From positions 310,001 through 374,000 of the forward strand of contig JAIOKI010000016.1 in NCBI GenBank assembly GCA_028335825.1: DNA of 64,000 bases. The letters are read 5' to 3'. Below are positions 17,166-26,537 of the stretch, piece after piece. The DNA comes from Nosema muscidifuracis (Eukaryota > Microsporidia > Nosematidae). The position numbers were made by a program, and so were the translations under genes. The notes beneath the pieces were generated by a model, which saw nothing but the letters and a program-made list of their open reading frames with translations, had not been told where the DNA came from and made no database searches. Numbering within the stretch: the stretch's first letter is position 1; every line of letters starts with the position of its first letter.

Positions 17166-20093
17166 ATTACCTAAATATAAAAAAAATTTTAAGAAATAAA
17201 ATTAGTAAATTAATTTAAATAGAAAATTTTATCTAAGATTATTTTAAGAATGATTACTTATTTTTTTGATTAAATAAGTATTTTATAATGATAAAATGGC
17301 TTGTTTATAAGTCATTGTACAAAAAATACAATCTAAAATTTCAGTCTTTTCTTATAAGTACTATATTTTTTAAATATAATTTTGTCTGTAAAATTCTGGT
17401 CTTATATCTTTAATTATTTCCTATATTTCTATTTCAGTTCATCACATGTAATCATCAACCTATTTTTTAATAAAAAAATCGAAGTTAATATAGTCAATTT
17501 ATAATTTATTTAGTTACGCATTATCAATTAATTTTATTTAATTCTCAGTTAAAAATAAATTTTATACAATTAAAAAAGCTAATGAAAGTCTTCTTAAAGA
17601 ATATTAATTTTAAATTTTATACGAGTAAAAAAGTTATTAAAAGTCTTCTGAAAGAATATTTAACTAATTAATTAATTTTAAACCTCTTATTGATAGATAA
17701 ATATTATATCTCAAAGTTTATATTGATAGTATAAAATTATATATTAAACTTCTAATGAATGGATGAATATTTTATGTACAGTTTTAGACAGTATGTATCG
17801 AAAATCTAAAATGTAATGTTCAATAATTTCTACTGAACTATTAAGTGAAATATTCTTATATAAATAAGAATAGAGAAGTTTTACCAGTATAAAAAAAATC
17901 GTGGAGATCTAAATCAAATGATGATGTAGAAGATAAGTTTATTTGGGAATATAATCTCTTTTAATTTTATATAATATAAAAATTGGTTTTCTTAAGTTTT
18001 GAGTGAAACATTTGTTTTTTTCTTCAGTAGTTCAAGGTTAAGCTTTACAGACTAATATTGTAAATTTTGATACACGTATTTCTCAATTCCTTGATCTTTT
18101 ACAATGTCCTTCTAAATGATGATATTTGTATATTTTATAATATTAAAAGATCAACTTATTATAAATTAATTCTATTTAGAGTTTTATTAAATATTTATAG
18201 AAATTCTTCTATATATTCTAACTGTATACTTTTTTTATCTTATGGAAAATCTTGAATTTTTTAAAGTACTTGATTCTTTAAGAAATAATAAAAGAGACAC
18301 AAAGTTTTTTGATAAAAAAGATAACTAAAATTATGAAAACTTATATTATTTGCTTTATAATGAAAACTCTTAATATTTCTCTAACAGGTATTTATTCTAT
18401 AAGCTGATATTAAAATAAAAATGTGAAAGGAAGTAAAAAAAGATAATTCGACTATTTTATCTTTATTATATGTATGCTTAATATTTTTAATATAAAATTA
18501 ATTATTTAAATCATAAATTAGCATTATTAAGACTTTATTTTTTTATTCGATACAAGGTTAATGAAATTTAACAACTTATAAAAATATATGAAATTTTATT
18601 CACAATAGGATTAAAATTATCAGAATATTTCTTACTAATAATAAATACACTATAATCAGGTATTTAATTTTTTTAAGTAATGATTGTAGATCAAAAATAA
18701 TAATACATCATATAATAATATGAATTTATACATATAAATTAAAAAATATAGAGAAAAGTGTGAAATAATATATTTATAGTCAAAATTTACAATAATCTCA
18801 TTTAATTTATCATAAATTAAAATGTAATAATTTCTAAATTTGACAAAGTTAGATTAAAATTTATTAAAGACTAAAAAAACAGAACTCCGCTAATTTTTGA
18901 CAGTAAAGATCGTATTTTATTCAAAATAATTTGTAAAATAAAGTGCTTATTGGAGTTTCTAAATTATTAAAGTATTTTATTGAGTAAGTTTATCACTTTT
19001 ATAATTTATTTTTAATTTCATATTAGAATTAATTAAAAAAAGAAATGAGAATATTAAGAGATTTTATAAAAATATTTTTATTTTCCTATTGTAAATCTAT
19101 TTATCAAGTCTTATTTGTCTTAACTTATGATGTCATCGTTTACCTGAATTCTTCTTTTATATTATAGATTACATCAATAAAATTGTAGACATAATGTTAA
19201 ATAATTTATCAATATATAACAATTTAATATGTATCAGTAAACAGATATCTAAAAAATTATTTATAATTTACATATAAGAAAAAAGATAGTTCACAAGTTT
19301 CTTGATTCAAATTATAAGTGATTATTTAATTTTACCCTTTAAGAGAATTTTATTTTTTTTAATTAAAAATACAATCATTTTTAATTTAGTTTTATATAAA
19401 ATTTATTTGGGAAATTTGATTTGAAATTAATTTATCATATTGATAAAATAATGAGAGTATTGAAAAAAATCAATAATAACTAAAAACTTTTAATTGATAT
19501 TTCTTTTGCTCTACATCTTATAATTTATTCTTGATTTTATATTAAGAATATTTTAATTCTTAATATAAAAAGCGAAATTGAATTTTCTTTACAAAATATT
19601 AAGTATGATTTTTGTATTATGGTTTATCATATATAATTTTAAATAAGATATAAATAAATTTATATTTTTTTTATTTTTTAGTTTAGTGTAGATAAATTAG
19701 TTTATTTAATAATTTAAAAAAAAATTTATAAAAATTCGAATAAAAAATAAATAAAATTTTATTCAAATATTTTTCTATTTATTAGATTATAAATATTTAG
19801 TTTTGATCTCCTTAAAGTAAAGGAGAATTTCTTAGTCATAATCTAAGAATTACCTGGTCAATTGTTTTGATTATTACATAATTTTCTGTAATAGTGTAAA
19901 TTAATTCTACGATTCTAAATTTAAAAAATTTTAATCGTGGTTTTATGAAAATATTGTTGAATTTACGTTCGTAATTATAAGTTCTATGACAGCTAAAATC
20001 AAAAATAATTTGAAATTAACTTGATTGATTGTATCTTAAAAATAGATTAAAATTTAAAATATCAATATAAAAAAAATACGTGTTGACCCCAAA
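17166..20093. other. 2.9-kb gene desert
   Basis: No credible coding frame. The longest (18067-18255) has no start motif and a random-looking composition. A two-copy imperfect repeat of about 60 bp lies at 17550-17655 (phrase ttttata(c)...aaaaaagtctt). CCC blocks occur without a following ATG-led frame. Could hold decayed genes or unrecognised non-coding RNA. Confidence 0.5.
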
Positions 20094-22199
20094 ATGATTT
20101 TACTTGTTTTTATTTCTTTATTATATTCTACCAAATGTAATTTAACAAATACTGATCTAAAAAGAAAGCACGAAATAATATTAGAAACATTAGAAGCATG
20201 TGAAAATTTATTTAATGATGAAGACTTTAGTAGTAAAGAGAGAATGATTGTATCATCTATAATTAATATAACACGTACATCTTTTTTTAAAGAAAAAACT
20301 TTTATAATAAATAAGGAAATTTTACATTTGATAGGGAACATAAAATTTAACGAACTAATTATCGAAGATATAAATGATCTAGAAATTATGTATTTGATAT
20401 ATTTTTTAAGCTCGATTACAAACCCTAAAAATTTTGTGGCTTTTTCTGATTTTGATTTTTCGAAAATTCGTACCATAGTTAAAATAACGAACGAGGTTAT
20501 GAAAAAAACTAAATTGGATGAGAATGATCTTTTTATAACGAAAAATATATGCCATATTGTTTTGACCCTTTGTGATGAGATGAATACAATTTTTAGAGTT
20601 AACAAACCAGATAAAAAATTTTATACGGTATATGATATAGAGAAAAGTTTGTTATATAATTTAGCGAATAACCAAAAAGATCAGTTTAAAATGAAGCAAT
20701 ATTTAGAATCAGACGAATTAAAATCAAATAGATTGCAAGAATTGCACAAATTGAAAAATATTTTACAATATAACGACAAAAGCAATGTATTGCTTTGTCC
20801 ATATAAATTATCAAGATCAAAAATAATTATTTCATCTAAGTCTAAAAACATAACCGATTTCAAATCTATTCTTAACAAAAGATGGCTAGACTTCATAAAA
20901 ATTAAGAGTCAAAGATTTATTCTTGAATACTACAATAACGATATTGTATTATTCACATACATGTATATAGTAAAACTTCTTGGAGAGTTAAATCTTAAAT
21001 GGTTTGACTGTAAAGTTGAAAAAACAAATAACGAGTTTTATTTTGTTGTAGAGATGAAAGAAGAATCAACTATAGAAAAATTTTATAAGAATATTGATAT
21101 TATGTTTTGGAAATCAGAAGAGAATGATTTGTTAAAAATGCGTTATTATCTATCTAGTGTTGGATTATTAACATCGTTAAAAGATATAAATATATTAAAA
21201 AATAAGTTTCAGTCAGTTACTTTAGCTCGATATCTTCTAATGGAAGTCAAATATTTATACAGAAGTCTGAAGAATGAAGATAAAGATATATCAAATTCTA
21301 AAAATGAGAAAGATATTATCCACGAAAAAATAAAATCAAATTCTAATAATGTGGAAGATATTATCTACGAAAATATTAATACGAGCTTATCTCTTCCTTG
21401 TAATATGGATAATATCTATAAAAGATTTACATCTGATATATATTTTTGTGAGTTATTAACAAAAATTGAAGATTATAAATTAAATACGAAGTCTATTGTG
21501 TACGATAAATTTGACAAAAAATGGGCTAAAAAAAGGATCATCGACAATCTTGCAGAAATTTACAACACAGAAACAAAATTTGAAAAAAATGAAAAGATTG
21601 ATGATATAAACAAGTATAAGGAAGAATATTTGATTTATAAAAATCACGTTGATATTGTTGAATATATAGAAAAAAAAATTCCGTTAATAAGTCTCGTAAA
21701 TTTTAAAATGTTTCCACATATACCAGACATTTTTTTTCAATCTTCTTTAGTAGATGCAGCTTTTACAACTAGCTTGAAAAAATATTTAAAATTAAGAAAT
21801 AAAAATATATCTGATAGACTCAAATTATCATCCCCAAAAATCGATGTAATTACTCAATCGGTAGAAGAATACGCTAACAAAAATTGTATGGATTTAAGAG
21901 AAAATAGTGATATTATGCTATGGGCATGCGCTTCTTTAATTAAATTACACCAGGTTTCTGATGAAGATATTTATAATGAGTGTTTTCTTAAATCTTTAAA
22001 TAAGTCAAAAATCGATAATTTTATGAACTGGGATGAGGTAAAAAAATTTATGCGGTTCGTCGAACGTGTTGCTATATGTAAAGCTCTACAAAAAAAGTAT
22101 TTGATAGAAATTTGTTACGAATATTTTATATTAATATACCAACACAAAGAAGAAAAACGAAATCCTTTGGAAAACATTAGATTTCAATTTAATAACTAA
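20094..22199 (+). CDS. large predicted secreted protein, unknown
   Basis: 701 residues. The first ~15 residues (MILLVFISLLYSTKC) form a convincing signal peptide, followed by a long, charged, helical, lysine/asparagine-rich sequence with no further membrane span and no recognisable domain. A low-complexity K/N/D/E stretch lies around residues 395-435. The ATG is directly after ACCCCAAA, a textbook start motif. It sits at the edge of the 2.9-kb desert, as do the two other secreted unknowns beside the 43-50 kb desert. An exported or polar-tube/spore-wall role is possible but unproven. Confidence 0.75.
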   Translation: MILLVFISLLYSTKCNLTNTDLKRKHEIILETLEACENLFNDEDFSSKERMIVSSIINITRTSFFKEKTFIINKEILHLIGNIKFNELIIEDINDLEIMYLIYFLSSITNPKNFVAFSDFDFSKIRTIVKITNEVMKKTKLDENDLFITKNICHIVLTLCDEMNTIFRVNKPDKKFYTVYDIEKSLLYNLANNQKDQFKMKQYLESDELKSNRLQELHKLKNILQYNDKSNVLLCPYKLSRSKIIISSKSKNITDFKSILNKRWLDFIKIKSQRFILEYYNNDIVLFTYMYIVKLLGELNLKWFDCKVEKTNNEFYFVVEMKEESTIEKFYKNIDIMFWKSEENDLLKMRYYLSSVGLLTSLKDINILKNKFQSVTLARYLLMEVKYLYRSLKNEDKDISNSKNEKDIIHEKIKSNSNNVEDIIYENINTSLSLPCNMDNIYKRFTSDIYFCELLTKIEDYKLNTKSIVYDKFDKKWAKKRIIDNLAEIYNTETKFEKNEKIDDINKYKEEYLIYKNHVDIVEYIEKKIPLISLVNFKMFPHIPDIFFQSSLVDAAFTTSLKKYLKLRNKNISDRLKLSSPKIDVITQSVEEYANKNCMDLRENSDIMLWACASLIKLHQVSDEDIYNECFLKSLNKSKIDNFMNWDEVKKFMRFVERVAICKALQKKYLIEICYEYFILIYQHKEEKRNPLENIRFQFNN

Positions 22200-22224
22200 A
22201 AATAAATTTAATTTTAATTTTAAA

Positions 22225-23916
22225 TCACATCTTATTAAGAGGATTAACTCCAAAGAGACGTAAAGCATTTCCTATAACAATTCTTGCACATTTAAATACT
22301 CTCAATCTAACCTTTGCCTTTTCATTTTCTACTCCCTTAACTTTTAGTTCATTATTTTTTGAATTCAAATATCCACATAAATCATTTAAATAAGTTACAA
22401 TCCTGCTTGGTTCATAATCATCTAAACATGATATGACAATTTTTTCAAACCAAATGAGCTTATATAGAATATTTAAAATGGAAGCATCATCAATTTCTTC
22501 ATTTACCAATGGGGATGATTCATCAGGATCAACTTCTGAATTTTTATTTTCTATACTTACCAATCTACAATGAGCATATTGAATATAAGAACCTGTTCCA
22601 CTAACATTTTTAGCTCTTTTTTCTACATCAAATTCATAGCCCTTAACTCTTTTTGCAGAAAAATCCATGATAACCAAAGTAGATATTGCAAGTGTAAGTG
22701 CTGTATATTGAATATCCTCAATTTCAGCTGCCTTCTTAGGATTACTATTTATTTCTTTAAGCATAGCATCTGTAGCCATTTCAATGATATCTTCTAAAAA
22801 TTTAACTGTTCCTTTTCTAGTAGACATTCCACTTACCATACCATACATAACATGTTCTATATTTTCACATTTGCAATTTAATTTTTTAAGTGCCTTAAAA
22901 AGATGTTCGAAGCGAAGTTTTTGTTCACTTGATACGACATACAGCATTTTATCTGGATTGTATCTTTCTATCCTATCTAATGCTGCTGATATATCTCTTG
23001 TAAGATATAGGGTTGTACCATCTGACTTCAAAACATTTGGTTTATTATCCTCATCTAAATCCAAATATATTGAACCATCTTCTTTCTTAACGGCGAAATC
23101 TAATTTTTGAATAGCTTCTTTAGATTTTTTCTCATACAAACTTTCACCAGAATACTCATCAAATTCTACTCCTATTTTTTTGTATAATTCCTTATATTTT
23201 TCAATACTAAGTTCTCTAAAACATTTCCATAGCTTTAAATATTTTTCATTATTCTCATTTTCCATCATTTCAAATATTTTTTTAGCTTGGATGTCAACTT
23301 CCTTATTATCCTCTATTTCTTTGTTGATAGCCACGTATACATCAAAAAGATGCTTAATAGGATCTAATTTAAGTTTTTCTTCACTTCCATATTTTTCATA
23401 ACCTAAAAGAACAAGTCCAAATTGTTTACCCCAATCTCCTAGATAATTAATTCCAACAGTATTGTACCCACTAAATTTATACAACTTTTTAATAAAATTT
23501 CCTAAAACTGTTGTTCTAAAATGTCCTATGTGAAATATCTTTGCTATATTTGGACTACTGTACTCTACCAAAACAGTTTTTCCTTTCCCAACATTATTTT
23601 TACCAAAATCTTGTTTTTTTTCGAGAATTATTTTTATAATTTCATTTCCATACAAGAATAAATTAAAATTAAAAGATATAGAAGATCCTCTAATAGTAAT
23701 ATCCTTAATCTGCTCTAATTTAGCATCAATTAGTGAGTTATAAATTTTTTGAACTAATTCTTTGGCATTAGATCGAATCTTCAATAAAAAGAATGTGCAG
23801 TTCGGTTTTGAAATATCATTTGATACTTCCAAACATTTTCTAAGTTCTTCAAGTGTAAAATCCTGAACTTTCTCAATTTCTTTAAGGGTTTCTTGAATAA
23901 TTTTTTCCAGTAACAT
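22225..23916 (-). CDS. RRS1: arginyl-tRNA synthetase
   Basis: About 563-residue class I ArgRS that charges tRNA-Arg. The catalytic domain contains VEYSSPNIAKIFHIGHFR (HIGH signature) and NYLGDWGKQFG. The KMSKS-equivalent is in the yeast-type form GMVSGMSTRKGTVKFL. The anticodon-binding DALR domain ends with RLRVFKCARIVIGNALRLFGV. The N-terminal Add1 domain is present but short. The frame stays open upstream to 24075, but that extension is repeat-derived; TATCCCTCATG places the start at 23916. It converges with the secreted unknown, 25 bp apart. Confidence 0.93.
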   Translation of the reverse strand: MLLEKIIQETLKEIEKVQDFTLEELRKCLEVSNDISKPNCTFFLLKIRSNAKELVQKIYNSLIDAKLEQIKDITIRGSSISFNFNLFLYGNEIIKIILEKKQDFGKNNVGKGKTVLVEYSSPNIAKIFHIGHFRTTVLGNFIKKLYKFSGYNTVGINYLGDWGKQFGLVLLGYEKYGSEEKLKLDPIKHLFDVYVAINKEIEDNKEVDIQAKKIFEMMENENNEKYLKLWKCFRELSIEKYKELYKKIGVEFDEYSGESLYEKKSKEAIQKLDFAVKKEDGSIYLDLDEDNKPNVLKSDGTTLYLTRDISAALDRIERYNPDKMLYVVSSEQKLRFEHLFKALKKLNCKCENIEHVMYGMVSGMSTRKGTVKFLEDIIEMATDAMLKEINSNPKKAAEIEDIQYTALTLAISTLVIMDFSAKRVKGYEFDVEKRAKNVSGTGSYIQYAHCRLVSIENKNSEVDPDESSPLVNEEIDDASILNILYKLIWFEKIVISCLDDYEPSRIVTYLNDLCGYLNSKNNELKVKGVENEKAKVRLRVFKCARIVIGNALRLFGVNPLNKM

Positions 23917-23936
23917 GAGGGATAAAAATATTTGAA

Positions 23937-24240
23937 TTTTATTGAATACTGTAATTGATCTTTTATCAAATCTGGGAAAGACAAACAGTAAATTGCTATC
24001 AAGTAATTCTTTTATTGAATAATAAAATTGATTTTTTGTAAAATCTAGAAAAACAAACAGTAAAAGTGCTATCAAATAATTCTTTTATTGAATAATAGAA
24101 TTGATTTTTTTATAAAATATATGAAAAACAAACAGTAAATTGCTATCAAATAATTCTTTTATTGAATACTGTAATTGATTTTTTTATCAAATCTAGGAAA
24201 TACAAACAGTAAAAGTGCTGTCAAACAATTCTTTTATTTT
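23937..24240. repeat. 73-75-bp tandem repeats, four copies
   Basis: Units with ttttattgaata at the left begin at 23937, 24010, 24083 and 24157, with a truncated fifth at 24232. Copies alternate small differences (cagtaaattgct against cagtaaaagtgct), hinting at a two-unit higher order. The array sits 20 bp upstream of the ArgRS start and happens to be open in the ArgRS frame. Confidence 0.85.
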
Positions 24241-24312
24241 ATTTAAAAAATTATAATTTTTTGTATTGACATTTAATATTTGACTTAAAATCAAGTTTAA
24301 AAAGATTAAAAT

Positions 24313-24318
24313 AAAAAA
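24313..24318 (-). terminator. Pol III terminator of U6
   Basis: Six T residues on the minus strand directly follow a perfect 6-bp hairpin (CCAAGA-GTAG-TCTTGG, 24319-24334). This is where the U6 transcript should end. Confidence 0.7.
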
Positions 24319-24428
24319 CCAAGACTACTCTTGGCGTAACTCTCAAAATAAACATGCCGTCCTTGCGCAGGGGTCATGCTAATCTTCTCAGTGTTTTAAA
24401 GAAAATATGATGCCAATAGCATAACCCC
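24319..24428 (-). ncRNA. U6: U6 spliceosomal snRNA
   Basis: About 110 nt on the minus strand. The core GAGAAGATTAGCATG then CCCCTGCGCAAGGA is the near-invariant U6 catalytic core: the AGC triad, the internal stem-loop, and the U4-pairing stretch. A 5' stem-loop (ATGC-TATTG-GCAT) comes first. The usual ACAGAGA box reads ACTGAGA here (24386-24392): the third base, A in other species, is T. The 3' end forms a perfect hairpin before a T6 run. Both ends are inferred from the TATA spacing and the terminator, so they may shift by a few bases. U6 pairs with the 5' splice site and forms the spliceosome active site; with SmB and YJU2 it shows splicing is retained although no intron is seen in this window. 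Confidence 0.93.
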
Positions 24429-24440
24429 TATTTGAAAAAA

Positions 24441-24451
24441 ATTATTTTATA
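24441..24451 (-). promoter_or_regulatory. TATA box of the U6 gene
   Basis: TATAAAATAAT on the minus strand begins about 23 nt upstream of the inferred U6 5' end, the usual place for the TATA element of a Pol III U6 promoter. It lies in the 49-bp gap between tRNA-Val and U6. Confidence 0.5.
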
Positions 24452-24477
24452 CAAAAAAATATTTTCAAAAACAAAAG

Positions 24478-24550
24478 TGCTCTTGTCCGGGTTCGAACCG
24501 GAGACCTCATCCGTGTAAAGGATGCGTGATAACCACTACACTACAAGAGC
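24478..24550 (-). tRNA. trnV-UAC: tRNA-Val (anticodon UAC)
   Basis: 73-nt cloverleaf on the minus strand. Acceptor GCTCTTG pairs with CAAGAGC. The anticodon stem is CATCC/GGATG with loop TTTACAC (anticodon TAC), and the T-arm has GGTTCGAAC. Discriminator A. No intron. A short TTTT follows at once. It is followed 49 bp downstream by U6 on the same strand. Confidence 0.95.
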
Positions 24551-24709
24551 TTAATATCAATTAAGATTGATGATATAAAACTTAATATAAAATATTATTT
24601 GTTGTTAGTAAATAATCATTATTACAAATGATTTCTCCTTTTTAATCAATCTAATTGGTAGTTTTATGTTTTATAAAATTAAATAGAGGAGCAAATCAGA
24701 AGAACAAAG

Positions 24710-25561
24710 ATGAATCAAGAAAATTTTTCATTTGAAGAAGAGTTTCGTAAAATTTATGCAAGAATCAACCCAGAACTTAAAGTAGATGATGTACATATAG
24801 AAGAATCGAGATTAAAAATTAGATTTTATAACGTGAATGGAGCACATTATATTTCTTTAGATACTTTGGTAGATCTCTTTTCATATTATTTGCAAACTTC
24901 ATTTAACGATATCGTTAAGACTTTCCTAAGAGAAATGATAAATATTTATAGCATGAATGAGAATGATGAAGATGGTCAAAATAAAGTTTTAGAATTATGT
25001 AAAATAGATCAACTCACAGATCATATTTTTTCTTTGGTTCAAAAAAGATTCGCTGATATTGTGAAGACTGAAGATGAATCTCTTTTTGAAAAAATTGTTA
25101 TTTCTCCTGTTAAAGAAGAGACTGTTGTAAACCGTGTCATTGAAAAATGTCCATTTGAACAGAATTGGGTAAAAGGAGGTGATATGAACAATATTTTGAG
25201 TAGTATGTATTCAGCAAATGATTTTATTGATATTCCTACATCACAAGTAAATATTGAAGAGAATGACAAGAAATACGCAGGAAGAGGAAGATGTCGTGTC
25301 AAGCAAGTAAATATTAAAGATAGACCTTTTGTTTGTGAATATCCAGAATGTAAACGAGCTTTTAAAAGATTTGAACATTTAAAAAGACATAACAAAATGC
25401 ATACAGGAGAAAGACCTTATAAATGTAAATATCCTGGTTGTATGAAATCTTTTTCTAGATCTGATAATCTTTCACAGCATTTCAAGATTCATAATGTACC
25501 GAGTAAAACTCAAAGTTTAACATTTAGGAATTACTATGAACAAAATAAAAGTTTAGATTAA
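24710..25561 (+). CDS. C2H2 zinc-finger transcription factor, two C-terminal fingers
   Basis: 283 residues. Two adjacent C2H2 fingers lie near residues 206-262: [19 protein letters not shown]...H, linker TGERPY, then [19 protein letters not shown]...H. The recognition-helix residues (R-EH-R and RSDNL-Q) resemble the Msn2/Com2-type fungal pair that binds stress-response-like sites. The first 200 residues are acidic and helical, a likely activation or dimerisation part. A basic patch GRGRCRVK precedes the fingers. The start lacks a CCC motif; 24710 is the first ATG of the frame. Confidence 0.85.
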   Translation: MNQENFSFEEEFRKIYARINPELKVDDVHIEESRLKIRFYNVNGAHYISLDTLVDLFSYYLQTSFNDIVKTFLREMINIYSMNENDEDGQNKVLELCKIDQLTDHIFSLVQKRFADIVKTEDESLFEKIVISPVKEETVVNRVIEKCPFEQNWVKGGDMNNILSSMYSANDFIDIPTSQVNIEENDKKYAGRGRCRVKQVNIKDRPFVCEYPECKRAFKRFEHLKRHNKMHTGERPYKCKYPGCMKSFSRSDNLSQHFKIHNVPSKTQSLTFRNYYEQNKSLD

Positions 25562-25587
25562 AAATTTTGAATTTTTTTATTACAAGC

Positions 25588-25956
25588 ATGGGTGTTAAAC
25601 CACGCAAAAATAAAAGTCATACAAGATTTTGTATGCCTTTTACAATGAAGTGTAAAACATGTAATGAATTTATTTATAAAAATAAAAGACATAATACAAT
25701 TCAAGAAGAAATAAAAGGAGGGGATTATTATGGAATAAAAGTTTATAGATTTATTTTTAAATGTACTGGATGTAAAAACAACATTTCAATAAAGACTGAC
25801 CCTAAAAATGGAGAATATGTTATTGAAGAAGGTGGTATTAAATTAGGAGAAAATAAAAATATAAAAAAGGAGGTTAGTGTTTCTGAAGATTTAAATAAAT
25901 TAAAGGAAGACATCTATAAATTATATGATATAGAAAAAAATTATAAAAAAAAATGA
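25588..25956 (+). CDS. YJU2: splicing factor YJU2 (CWC16/CCDC94), minimal form
   Basis: 122 residues. MPFTMKCKTCNEFIYKNKRHN, then GIKVYRFIFKCTGCKNNISIKTDP and YVIEEGG, match the zinc-binding core of Yju2/CCDC94, which joins the spliceosome at branching; two CxxC pairs are kept. The family's usual N-terminal segment (with a YYPPDF motif, which reaches into the catalytic centre) is missing: only about 14 residues precede the core. The long C-terminal coil is cut too (yeast about 280). The frame could begin upstream only with a non-ATG codon; 25588 is the first ATG. It lies 26 bp after the zinc-finger gene, with no CCC motif. Confidence 0.85.
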   Translation: MGVKPRKNKSHTRFCMPFTMKCKTCNEFIYKNKRHNTIQEEIKGGDYYGIKVYRFIFKCTGCKNNISIKTDPKNGEYVIEEGGIKLGENKNIKKEVSVSEDLNKLKEDIYKLYDIEKNYKKK

Positions 25957-26312
25957 TTGGTCTTTAAATTATAACTGATTTATTATTACATAAAGAGGTT
26001 TGATAAATATTTTTAAAATTCAAAGGGATTGATTTAAAAGCGTATTTATTTTTATAATAAGATTAAAAAATTTAATTACATAAAATACTTGTTAAAATGG
26101 TAACAATAAATTTAAGCTTAACTTCTTGATGGAAATAATTATAATTAAATAAAAGCTTAACTTCTCATAATGAAAACTTAGAATTAAATAAAAGCTTAAC
26201 TTTTTATAATGAAAACTTAGAATTATAATAATTAAATGAAAATAAATTATAATTACATAAAATACTTGTTAAAATGGAAATAATTATAATTAAATAAAAG
26301 CTCAACCCCTTA
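25957..26312. repeat. 39-bp tandem repeats ending in a gene's start motif
   Basis: A unit with aaagcttaactt...ataatgaaaacttagaattaaat recurs with starts at about 26114, 26153 and 26192 (39 bp apart). A further copy at 26298 reads aagctcaacccc, so the CCCC start motif of the next gene lies within the last unit. A second phrase (acataaaatacttgttaaaatgg) occurs at about 26080 and 26255. No gene seen. Confidence 0.75.
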
Positions 26313-26507
26313 ATGGATATAAATTTGAAATTAGAAAAAATAAAGGGAATGGTTGAAGATTCCTCGAAAATAAATGATCAGTTAAAAATAATCCTAAGTA
26401 ATCTCAATAATTTAGAAGACATAATTACTAATGGAGAAAATATAAGTGATCGTGTAGCTAAAGCGTGTAAACTCTTTTATGAATTTACTGAAATACTTGA
26501 AAAATAA
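26313..26507 (+). CDS. small helical protein, possible DASH-type subunit
   Basis: 64 residues, one or two helices (MDINLKLEKIKGMVEDSSKI ... LFYEFTEILEK). CAACCCCTTAATG gives a strong start motif, so I consider it a real small gene. The pattern 'dqLk..L..L...i..ge..s..v....lf..f' resembles Dad2-type DASH/Dam1 ring subunits, but similarity is slight and a mediator or BLOC-like helix would look alike. It converges with the NUP85-like gene, 30 bp apart. Confidence 0.55.
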   Translation: MDINLKLEKIKGMVEDSSKINDQLKIILSNLNNLEDIITNGENISDRVAKACKLFYEFTEILEK

Positions 26508-26537
26508 AAACCAATTAACTTTATTTAAAAAGTTCTT

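Noticed and set aside
18067-18255. 62-residue frame in the 17-20 kb desert
   Set aside because: No start motif and composition indistinguishable from translated AT-rich non-coding DNA.
23917-24075. N-terminal extension of ArgRS by 53 residues
   Set aside because: The extension is translated tandem repeat; the ATG at 23916 has a clear TATCCCTCATG start motif and gives a normal ArgRS N-terminus.
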